Source: Paramacrobiotus richtersi (lineage: Eukaryota > Tardigrada > Eutardigrada > Parachela > Macrobiotidae). From it: DNA of 26,603 nt. The notes beneath the pieces were generated by a model, which worked only from the letters and a program-made list of their open reading frames with translations, searched no databases and had not been told where the DNA came from. Below, piece after piece: positions 9,395 to 18,297 of the stretch (position 1 is its first letter; every line of letters starts with the position of its first letter). The DNA lies in contig JAQGAU010000532.1 in NCBI GenBank assembly GCA_034698045.1, forward strand, positions 1 to 26,603, written 5' to 3'. The translations under genes and the position numbers were made by a program.

Positions 9395-11900
9395 TTACAG
9401 CAGTATCACTTATTTTACTCAAAGTCTGCAAATATTTGTCATTTGCCAGCAAATTAGCTATGTTCGTCTCCTGATTGTCAATCTCATGTTTTTCTGGACC
9501 TCTCCACGAAAGATGCTGCATAATGGTGTATTTAATGAGTACGTAAAGTAAATTTTAGCAGTAATAAAAGTTCAGTAGTGCAAAGCAAGGTATCATTAAC
9601 TTTTACGGCTGTTGTACGCTCTCATCGTCCCTGTACATGTACAATCCTTGTATATATTCCTCTGCTCGCATAATAATTCCATACTAGTCAGCGCTAACTA
9701 GCTATGTACGAAAGTTCTGCAGTTAGTACAGAAACGAACCAGAAACATAGGAATAATTAACGCAAACGTTTTCCGGGCCATGCAGATTCCCATCATGGAA
9801 AACGTGAATTCTTGTCCAATGTCAGTTTTGCCAGTTGGCACTGCTAATATCATTCCTATCGCCTGCAGCCTTGCCGCTAACATCAGTATCACAATGGAAC
9901 ATAATGCAAGTATATCAGCGCACGATATGTTATCTTTGCGGTATGATGTCTGCATGCAAGCCTTAGTAATTTATTATACTGCGCACCGCGATCTCCGCTG
10001 ACGATTCACGAATCTCAGTGACCGTTTTTGTCATTGTTTAATTAACCCGTATAGGTACAATGTAAACTAAATGCGATATGCGACAACAGTGGGTTCCCGT
10101 ACCCGGCTTACTGATAAGAGGCTCGCATCGGAAGTTATGTGCGGGCTTTATAAGCGTCGAGGCAACGATATATACTGTATTGTTTTCGCAGTAGCCTGGT
10201 CGAGCTCATTACTTGCGGGATACGTCAGCATATACGGTTTACACTTTATAGACCATTCTTTAACACTGTAAGCTTAGTATCTCTACCTTTTTGGCCGCAT
10301 TACGCCGTGTACACGAACTGTAGTGCGAGATGTTTGTAAAAACGGATGGTCGGAACCTGCACCGAATCATCACGGCAGTGTTCTGGCTAAACATTTTTGT
10401 TGGTAAGCATACAACCTCACTGTCAGTGGATCTTATAATTAGCAAATCCACATACAGCAAATTTATCTTTGTCGGAATTTGTCAATTTCCGGCGCACCAG
10501 ATTAAGCGCGACGCTCCGTAAAATTATTAGCGATTTCGATACAGGAATTTCCAGAAGTTAAATTTCTTTCGGCCGTTTACGAATATAGATTACTCTGTTG
10601 GAAAGGGCTGAAATTCTTTGCAGGAAGTGCGGCAACATCCCGCATGGAGACCTATGTCGGCACTGGATATGATATGTTGCGAGGTCACCCGTTTGGCGAG
10701 AGCGTTGCCTCTAGCGGTGTAGACCCCGGCTTGAGCCCGTCACGGCGAATCTTCCAAGCTACATATCCTACCAGCGCATCGACTTGTCCTTCTGAACACA
10801 CTTGTGTTTCCCAAGATGGCTCAGCCGAAGTTCACACGTCTGCCATTTACTTTGATATGATCGATTACCAAATGGGCCTGAACAAGTCCTGGGGAAGCGG
10901 CATGGAGGTTGACCTCACCGTCGGCAACATAAGTATAGCCAATTATTTACCAAAGTTTGGCGGAAGCTTAAGTAATGATTACGGTAATATGAAAGGAAAA
11001 ATCGAAAGGGAATATAAAATCTTCATTGATAATTCCACTACGAAAACCTACGCGGAGGCAGCGCTGAATTTTCGCTCAAAAGGAGTCTATACAGCAGAGT
11101 TTCTAGCTCATCTCTGTGAACTGCCGACAAAGTATTCCGAGAGGCCGTATCGTTCCTTTTTGCGTACATGGGGCACACACGTGATCACCCGTTCAAAACT
11201 CGGCGCTCGACAACTGGCGCGTCACATTTACACCGGTCAAAATGTGACAGACTTCTTATCAAAGACTCAGAAAGAGTGTGTTTCCTCCAGCGGAAGTTTC
11301 TTAAGGTTTTTCAGCGGCAACGTGGACAGGACTTCTTCGTCGGTGCTGATTTCCCAAATTCGGAAAGAAGTGAGGGAAGAGGACGTGCGGAGAGTGTCAA
11401 GCGGTAGCCAACAAAACCCAATCCCAATCACAATGGAACTGGCGCCCATGGATTTTTTCATCAGTGAACGCTTTATCCGACCTGCCGTAGTAGAAGAGCT
11501 GTCCCATTTGGAATGCGGTCTTCTGACCGATCCGGCATCCTTATGTCTCATTCGGGTGAATATAAATCAGGCTTTGAAAGACTACCCCGCTCTAGAAGGA
11601 GCCGTCGAGCCCCAGCCCATCTGGAGGAATTATACACTGCCTCCATCACCGGTAGTAAATTACTGGCCGCAAGGATCGTACAGCATGCTGAAGCCCAGTG
11701 CGGGTTGTCCTAGTCCATCAAACCAGTGGGCGACAGGATGGCGGTCAAGTGGTATGGATGGAACTGGATACGCCTCATCCGGTTTCAGCTTAGTGGCTGA
11801 AGTTTCCGTTGGCAGCTACATGAGAATGAACTTTTGTACCAAAACTGGAGCGTTTACTGGTAAGAAGAACTGCATAGGATTACTGCTTTGGCAGTGCTAG
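9395..11900 (+). repeat. Segmental duplication, unit 1 (MACPF copy 1 and upstream)
   Basis: This stretch aligns with about 17345-20470. The similarity starts near TACTCAAAGTCTGCAAATAT (compare TCACTCGAAGTCTGCAGATG in unit 2), and continues through a shared CAGATT(C/T)CCATCATGGA block (9782 and 17695), the promoter, exon 1, part of intron 1 and exon 2. The intergenic part is diverged with many indels, while the MACPF exon is far better conserved. The ORF on the minus strand at 9698-9955 is not preserved in unit 2, so it is unlikely to be a gene. Confidence 0.8.
10111..10154 (+). promoter_or_regulatory. Conserved GATA-ETS-TATA promoter of MACPF copy 1
   Basis: ACTGATAAGAGGCT carries a canonical GATA site (10113-10118). 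Ten bases on lies ATCGGAAGTTA, an ETS-like CGGAAGT core (10129-10135), followed by TTTATAAG (TATAAG 10149-10154) about 180 bp before the start codon. The same order and the first two motifs are nearly identical upstream of copy 2 in an otherwise diverged region, which argues for selection. GATA plus ETS sites are typical of blood-cell or gut immune promoters; that link is inference. Confidence 0.5.
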
Positions 11901-13335
11901 TCGAACAGGGTACACTTTGTAGCACAGCGTACTCATGCACCCACGTCGTGCTGCGGACAAAAAAGCAAAGCTAGAATTGGTTTGTGGGTTCGTTGTGATG
12001 AATTTGGCAAGGGATCGGCACAAAATTTTACATTCAAAAATTACATCATTTACATATTTTTTGAGTTAGGACCTTTTGATATTGAAGTTATTTAGCCTTA
12101 TAATTCGACTCCGCTCGAGTTTGGGATAAAACTGCACAGGTGGGGTTGTTACGTGGGCGCCAGTGCTGCCGTCTTTGATCCCAAGAAACCCTGAGGCGAC
12201 AGCCGAAGGGGTTTCTTGTGTAATTATATGGTTAGTCACTTAAACATCAAAATGTGATAACTCAAACAATTCGAAGAATTTTCGAATGTAAAATCTCGTG
12301 CTTTTCCCTTGTGAGTGAGAGATTCGAGTATCAATGTCCAAGTTATACTATCCGTCTACTGAGCAAATCCTTGACTCAACCGCACAGGGTTGAGCTTTGA
12401 ATCGTCATAAATTAAATATTATCAATGTGCTGACCGCTGCAGTGTGACTGCAGTCATTTTACTTACAGCCACCTTGCCGAATTCAACCTTACTGACATAG
12501 TTATTAACTTAGCTCATGTACGGTTGGACCGCAGTTATAATTAATTTTTGTAGGTGTGGATGGAGGCGGAGGATCTTGGCCAGCCGGTTCGTACTGTATA
12601 TTTAGATACGGCACATGTCCGAGCGGTTTCTCCCTCGGAAAGTTTTACAACGACGACAACGACGGCTGGCGTCCCTGGTCGGAGGACTCTGGTGACAGTA
12701 CGTCAGGTGGAACGCTACCAGGTGGCACATTCAGGGCTGGCAGCACTTTATACGAGTTTTGCTGTCGCGATGACGCTAGTCCAGCTAGTCCGATTGCCCT
12801 GCCACTAACGCCCTTCATATTATTGCCAACTGCTTCCAAGAGGCAGTGTCAGGCTGTCACGGGAATGACAAGCCAAATGTACCATGTCCAGTGGGTCTCC
12901 GAGAACGACTACAACAACTACGCTTCTGGCATCTATACTATCCAGAGCGTCAAAAAGTGGGATATGTTCTTTTGCTATTACTATCCGTCCCGCGTACCTC
13001 GGGGATGGTTTGAACGATCCTTGCAACCCGTGTGCTCGACAGCTAAACGCACCAGGTCCATAGACTTCGATATTGACCGTTTCCTTCCAGCGAATTTTAC
13101 GGAGGCTCCGACAGTGAACGCTACCATTACAATCGTTAACTTTACTGTCTTTCCTACCGGTGGCGAAATTAATGCTGCCGAAATTTGCGGAATTGAGGAG
13201 TCAGCACTGGACGGATTTGAACTGGATAATTTAAGTGGATCAGCTATGCAGTTAACCGTACCCAGAGAAATCGTGATTACGCTGGTGTTACTTGCACTGT
13301 CCCTCGTTTCATACATGTACTGCGAATATTACTGA
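10330..13335 (+). CDS. MACPF-ApeC (apextrin-like) pore-forming protein, copy 1
   Basis: The gene has three exons: 10330-10402, 10624-11859 and 12554-13335. All introns are GT-AG and phase-consistent, and the product is 696 aa. Exon 1 encodes the secretion signal (ITAVFWLNIFVG). Exon 2 carries a MACPF domain opening with YVGTGYDMLRGHPFGES and containing the signature WGTHVITRSKLG at about residues 207-218. An ApeC domain starts at WPQGSYSMLKPSAGCP (about 372) and crosses intron 2 into WPAGSYCIFRYGTCPSGF, GGTLPGGTF, YEFCCRDD and CQAVTGM. The C-terminus is hydrophobic (VITLVLLALSLVSYMY, from about 676), either a membrane anchor or a GPI signal. MACPF domains oligomerise into membrane pores; ApeC domains in apextrins bind microbial surfaces, so a secreted or cell-surface immune effector is likely. 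The start is chosen because exon 1 supplies the signal peptide; the homologous codon in copy 2 is GTG, so that copy starts at an ATG four codons further in. No AATAAA lies close downstream (nearest about 13870). Confidence 0.93.
11860..12553 (+). other. Intron 2 of MACPF copy 1, 694 bp
   Basis: The intron is bounded by G-GTAAGA and TTTTTGTAG. Splicing restores a Gly codon between FT and VDGGGG inside the ApeC domain. It is AT-rich and holds one strong hairpin, listed separately. Reading through the donor would add a short tail ending at the stop 11898-11900. Confidence 0.85.
12182..12218 (+). ncRNA. Strong intronic hairpin with tandem G-A core
   Basis: CAAGAAACCC (12182-12191) pairs perfectly with GGGTTTCTTG (12209-12218). 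Inside lie U-A, G-A and A-G oppositions (TGA against GAA), then GGC/GCC closed by a GACA loop. A regular helix with tandem sheared G-A pairs is a structured-RNA hallmark. It lacks the long helix and loop of a SECIS element and the 3-base bulge of a kink-turn, so no known class is assigned. Confidence 0.3.
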
Positions 13336-14976
13336 AGCAAGTTGGCGCATGCGCCCACTGCGCTCTTTTTTGATAATTTCGCACCGAAACTATGGCAGAA
13401 GACCATAATTATTATATACCACCTTGCTAGCGTATGCATGGCGACATCAACATGACATGGTGAGAATGGCGAGAACTAATTCTTTTGTTTGCAAGTGTTT
13501 TGATGACTCTTTGTTTAGCAAAGCCGAATGAAAACTTACCTGTTTATACGTATGAAAACAAAAGAGCGACGGGAAGCGAATTGCACTCTGCCGTAGAAAT
13601 CAGGTAATATAATATAATCACTGGATAATAAGCAGTTTTTGCAACACACCATAACGTGAAGCGTGTACTATGAAGAGGAAAGCACATGCACTGAATGTAA
13701 AGATATTAATGTTAATTAAACCATTATTTATGTTACTGATGGTTGTGCTTTATCTTAGATCTGACGTTTTCAATCGTAATCATAAATCACTTATTCCGGT
13801 TATTAAAAGCGAGCTACAGGTACAAATTGTGTAAGTAATCACTTCACTTTTGCTCACGTCGTGTACACATCAATAAATTTATACGTGCGTCTCTAAATGC
13901 TTTACACGCGTTAACATTGCTATAGCTTTTGCTTAAGTATAGTGTTCATTCCTGATCCCTTTTCTCCCACTTAATCATATTATTATTATTATAACCATTA
14001 TTATCATATTATTATTATTATCATCATGCATACTCCGATCGTGTCCTGCTGTATTTACGGTCCTACGGCTATGTGTCAAAGCGTACATCCCGTGAATTCT
14101 CACGGCAGATACACGTGCCTCGATTATCCAAACAACAACTTGACCCCAGTTATGTGAATCAATGTTGTGCTGACTACATAACATCAATGACCGACGTGCC
14201 AGAATTACAGAAAAGCCGATGATCCCGAACTGAAACGCCTTCGTGTAAGTTGGAATGAAATCAAGAAGAAATTTCCGTAGTGTATTACTTAACCTCCTGC
14301 TTGCCGTAAATGACCAATTCAAGAACAACCATCAGCATGTCAAACCCCCATTCCGCGAGCCACCGCTGAAGAACGCCACGCTTGGAAGCTCGTCGTGTAT
14401 CAAGCAACTGCTAGTAAAGCTAATGATAATGAAATACGCTTCTAATGCCATACAGTTAATGATTTCGCATAACAGAAACCTGTGCACGTATCTACAGCAA
14501 CTCGAATAAGTATTATTTACTCAAAGTGACACATGTTATGATATATCTGTGTGACTGATTTTGTCGCCTTATTCAATAAAACAAACAAACAATCTGTTTA
14601 GCAGCTCATGCAAGCTGTAACGTGGACGCTTTTATGTTTTGGGATATATCAGCAAAACGCGGGTAGTTGTAATCCGTTTGTATTTTCTCAGATACCACGA
14701 CACGTTCGCACAACAGCTTAAACTGTCGCACATGCTGACGGTGGTATTTTTCCAATATCGCACAGTTCGATGCGGCACGGGTGCGTTGAGTACAGGTGCT
14801 CGGATAGAAAAATCATGTTTAGAATATCTGCCGTGATTTCGGAACAGCGCATCTGGTGATCTGTTCAGCTGACTGAGCTGTGAAGCTACACAAACCCGCT
14901 CTAGTCTTTTGGACATACTTGTGTTGCTGAGAAGGTCTACGCGTTACAAGAGTGAGTATATACAAATCGATGCTAC
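13336..14976. other. Intergenic spacer with ATT/TTA microsatellite
   Basis: A trinucleotide (ATT/TTA) microsatellite lies at about 13976-14026. A GGCGCATGCGCC palindrome lies just after the MACPF stop (13346-13357). Apart from the low-confidence ORF at 14255-14509, no gene is seen. Confidence 0.6.
14255..14509 (+). CDS. Hypothetical ORF, 84 aa, possible terminal exon
   Basis: An open frame ends at the TAA 14507-14509, and a canonical AATAAA follows about 65 bp later (near 14575). This spacing is what a genuine 3' end would show. A plausible upstream fragment, KADDPELKRLR, runs from a TTACAG acceptor-like site near 14210 to a strong GTAAGT donor at about 14244. A matching acceptor-like TTCAAG lies at about 14325, after which NHQHVKPPFREPPLKNATLG follows. 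No domain is recognised; the minus strand is open over part of the region as well. Confidence 0.25.
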   Translation: MKSRRNFRSVLLNLLLAVNDQFKNNHQHVKPPFREPPLKNATLGSSSCIKQLLVKLMIMKYASNAIQLMISHNRNLCTYLQQLE

Positions 14977-14985
14977 TATAAATAG
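14977..14985 (+). promoter_or_regulatory. TATA box candidate for the ISG12-like gene
   Basis: TATAAATAG is a consensus-quality TATA box 343 bp upstream of the ATG at 15328. The implied 5' UTR is long (about 310 bp) and may contain an unrecognised intron. Confidence 0.35.
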
Positions 14986-15327
14986 GTGCTACGTACATCC
15001 TGTACACTTGCAACTTGATTCGTCCAATACCCCGACCGTGGAATACTTGTTGCATGCACGGTTTTCCCTGGGCCATGAATAATGTTTACTTGTGAAATAT
15101 GCTGTGTAACACACGAACCCAGCCAGTATGCTTTGTCTTTTGCTGCCAGACAGCTGCCATAAGCGATTTTATCTGCAGGATGATTACCGAGTGCGATTAC
15201 CGAGTACTATTCTGTCACAGACAGTCGGTCGGCTTCGTAAACATTTCACTGTGTACTGCAAGGCATTTTTTCTCTCCACGGAGAGCTCATTACGCATGAA
15301 AAAAAGAATAACCGTTTAAAACGCATT

Positions 15328-16365
15328 ATGGCGTGGACACTTGTTCAAAGCTACGGCGTGGTGATTGGACTATCTGCAGCTTTCTGTTTAGTTAACGCTC
15401 ATGCCAACAGATATGGTGGACGTTCGGGACGAGATTCGTACATGGTTGACGAGTATGAAGAAAGCAACCAGAACCGCATGAACGGAGTACATAACAAGTA
15501 CAGACGGGAAGAGGTGGAATACGAAGAATACATTAGACTTCGCAAAAAGTATGGCGATGGAGCGCACTTTGCGGAGAACAAGTACGGACACGGACAAGGA
15601 GCGCGTTGGGCCAACGGATACAGACCTCAGAAAGAAAGCAAGCTAACATATCCGGATAATGCACAAGACAGGTACTATACAGGAGGGAGTCGTGGACCAC
15701 GACACAATGGCGGCGAATACGACGAGTATATGAGAACGCAACACCGACGAGTTGATTACGACACAGATGTAGTCATGGCTTATTACGAAGACAGTGAAGA
15801 TGACGAATATTATGCTAACAGCCGATCCTCTGCTAAATACACAAAGAGACTGCAGCACTATAAAGAGGAGTATCATGCACCTAGAAGACTTGCTGCCAGA
15901 CAAAATCGGCGCGTTCGCTACGAAGTGCAAGAATACGCAGAACTTCCCTGGGCAAAGGAGGAAGGTGAGCACAACGGAATCCACAATCTGTGTAACAGTG
16001 TGTAGCGTTTAACCCTGTCTGGCACTTGTTTAATTACAGAGCGCTGCTTTTGCGGTAACGACCGCTGGTCTTGGGGAGAGATACTCAAAACTCTCGGTTT
16101 TTCATTTGCCAGTGGCGCTGCCGCCTATTACGTAATTCCCATTCTGGTGGGCCTGGTGGGCTTCACTCCGGCTGGGATTCTTGGAGGATCTGTAGCAGCC
16201 GGACTCATGTCCTGGGGATATATGCCTTGGTTGGTGGGTTTCTTGCAGAGTGTGGGAGCTGCTGGCGTCACATGGATTACTTCGCTTTGCTGGGGACTGG
16301 CGTCTGGAAGCAGTTACTGGGCTCTGCGAGATGGGCAGGCGTGTTTATGCGAGATGGACTGGTGA
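15328..16365 (+). CDS. Secreted charged protein with ISG12/IFI6-27-like C-terminal module
   Basis: The gene has two exons, 15328-15964 and 16040-16365, with a 75 bp intron (GTGAGC...TTACAG) and a 320 aa product. Residues 1 to about 27 form a signal peptide (VVIGLSAAFCLVNAHA). Residues 28-212 are extremely hydrophilic and rich in Tyr, Glu, Asp and Arg, with a repeated theme EYEEYIRLRKKYGD and EYDEYMRTQHRR, probably unstructured. After two cysteines (RCFCGN), residues 232-300 form a Gly/Ala-rich hydrophobic module: GLVGFTPAGILGGSVAAGLM, then FLQSVGAAGV. This matches the GFT-GGI-GS-AA-MMS...LQS-GAAG pattern of the Ifi-6-16 family (ISG12, IFI27, IFI6), small membrane proteins linked to apoptosis and antiviral response. 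Family members are usually near 100-130 aa, so the large charged ectodomain is unusual. Retaining the intron would end the protein 13 codons later without the membrane module. Family assignment is moderately sure; function is inferred. Confidence 0.8.
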
Positions 16366-16756
16366 CTACTTTACGTGCCGCGTTAGCGACAAGAGCGTAA
16401 TAAGTGAAATTATTGGAACGACTTATGTTAATGTACCTTTTTTTGTTGTTAACCGTCGGCATTTACTTAGCTGATGACTGTATTGCCTGGCTGCAAGTTA
16501 TTTCCGCTTTTGTTTGTTAGTCTTACCAAATGAGGGATATTACATTTTCAGTTTGCTGTAATGCAAATGTGAGATGAGCTGGCGGAGCAGATGGCAAAGT
16601 ATCCAGGCACCCAAAGCAGCAGTTAATATCTGTGTAAGTGGCAGAAGGTGAATTGAATACCCTTGAAACCTTGAAGCCAACATCAAAAATACATTATCGA
16701 GGTCGTAGCTTTGTTTCTCAGACTCACAAGTTTAGTTTATTGTTTCTCTCCTGCAG

Positions 16757-16830
16757 GGTTTGAGTATCACGTCACTGACGGCTTTGGAGACACACAAGTT
16801 CATAATTATGAGTTTGTGTATGAACCGTAA
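16757..16830 (+). other. Orphan exon-like segment downstream of the ISG12-like gene
   Basis: A good polypyrimidine tract and acceptor (TTTCTCTCCTGCAG, ending 16756) precede an open stretch EYHVTDGFGDTQVHNYEFVY ending at TAA 16828-16830. An AATAAA lies at 17042-17047. No donor in the ISG12-like gene joins to it in frame: a GTGACT donor at its stop codon would give a different frame and stop at once. It may be an alternative 3' exon, a decayed exon, or chance. Confidence 0.2.
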
Positions 16831-17041
16831 GGTGCAAATTTCGGTGCAAGGTTTTCATCTGAATCACTTGCTAACGTGCTGGTAAAAGTGCCGTTAAGAT
16901 TCCGTCGACCTTTAGTTAGGCATTTCGTACAGTTCGCGAATACTCTATATGTACATCGGCCAAACAGTTACTCTGTTTGTTTTCTCTGTGTTTTCTTTGT
17001 TGATTGGTTCTGCCTTGCTTAATGTTCAGTGCTAAAGAAAT

Positions 17042-17047
17042 AATAAA
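17042..17047 (+). terminator. Polyadenylation signal AATAAA
   Basis: This is the first canonical AATAAA on the plus strand downstream of the ISG12-like stop (16365). It is 677 bp away, so the transcript would have a long 3' UTR or a spliced one. Confidence 0.3.
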
Positions 17048-17204
17048 GGCTATGCAGACACCCTTTCGCACTCATTGGCTACTTACACAACCCTTCAAAC
17101 CCTTTGACGATGCTCACACTCATTTACCCCATACCCTTTTGGCTGCGCACACACCTTTTTCGTAATTCTTCTGCACGAACTCCGTATACGTAGATTATGA
17201 AAAC

Positions 17205-17285
17205 TGGTAATGGATAATTGGGTGTGTGCATAGTCAAAGTGTGTGTGCATAGCCAGTGGGTGTGAACGGGTGTGTGACATAGCCT
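17205..17285. repeat. Degenerate GTGTGTGCATAG tandem repeat
   Basis: Several imperfect copies of GTGTGTGCATAG-like units occur in succession, a short decayed satellite in the spacer between the ISG12-like gene and the duplicated MACPF promoter. Confidence 0.5.
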
Positions 17286-18051
17286 TCACCTAAAGAAACA
17301 AACCCTTAAAACGCCATTCTATTTCTAGCCGATTCGGCATAGAAGAACAGTGCCACTTATTTCACTCGAAGTCTGCAGATGCTTGTCTTACGGGAAGAGA
17401 TCTACAGAAACACCAGCTAGACAATAAGGAGACAAACAAAATCGAGTTTGTTGGCAAATAATGCTGCACCATAGCATTATGTACACTACAGTGTAAACCT
17501 GATAGGCAGCATTTTATGGCTATCGCACCGTGACATAGTCTTACATCTTCCATGAACACCTGTTCTCCTAACCTAGGTACATACGTACATATTCCGTACT
17601 TTTAGTCAGTGCTAGATAGCCATACCGAAAGTCTTACTTAGAACCGGGACGAACAAGAGACGAAACAATAAAAAACGCAGGCCTTGTTCAATGCAGATTT
17701 CCATCATGGACAACGTGGATCCTTCGCCACCGTCAGCTTTTTTGTTGCCCGTTGGCACTGCCGGGCTTTGAACCCTTTCTGATTTCCTGTAATCTGACCT
17801 ACAGCCTTACCGCTGACATCAATATCGCAAAGGAAAATACTGCAATTATATCAGGTCAAGGATATGTTATCTTTACGGTGCGTTGTTTAGCGCGTAATCA
17901 GTAGTAATTTATCATTCTGCACATCGCTATCACCGCTGCCGATCCACGAATCTCAGTGACCGTTTTTAGCATTGTTTGATTAATCGGTGTATGTACAACG
18001 CAATCTGAATGAGATATGCTTGAAACAATGGGCTTTCGTATCCAGCTTACT

Positions 18052-18096
18052 GATAAGAGGCTGGTATCGGAAGTTAGAAGGGGACTTGAATAAAAG
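18052..18096 (+). promoter_or_regulatory. Conserved GATA-ETS-TATA promoter of MACPF copy 2
   Basis: ACTGATAAGAGGCT (GATA core 18052-18057) and ATCGGAAGTTA (ETS-like core 18068-18074) repeat the copy 1 arrangement with almost no change. The TATA-like element here is AATAAAAG (18089-18096), about 200 bp before the start codon. Confidence 0.45.
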
Positions 18097-18297
18097 CCTG
18101 TAGCTTCGAGTCAATGATATAATATTATTGTTTTTGCAGTACCCTGGTCATTTACTCAAGTGTATGTTAGTATGTTGGTGTATGTTGGTGGCTTACGGTT
18201 TACAGACCGTCTCTTAACACTGTAAGATCAGTACTTCTATGCCGTTTTGGCCGCGTTACGGCGTGTACATCAACTGCACTGCGTCGTGTTTATAAAA

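Noticed and set aside
9698-9955. 85-codon minus-strand ORF with hydrophobic stretches upstream of MACPF copy 1
   Set aside because: The homologous region in the second duplication unit (about 17690-17960) has indels and does not keep the frame.
11267-11551. Antisense ORFs inside the MACPF exons (also 19862-20056 and 19992-20264)
   Set aside because: Shadows of the strongly coding plus strand; they are conserved only because the sense protein is.
12182-12218. Reading the intronic hairpin as a bacterial-type terminator or a SECIS element
   Set aside because: There is no U-tract and the gene is eukaryotic. The helix beyond the G-A core is only three pairs with a tetraloop, too short for SECIS.
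13976-14026. ATT-rich tract as a possible regulatory or CRISPR-like repeat
   Set aside because: It is a simple trinucleotide microsatellite without spacers or regular units.
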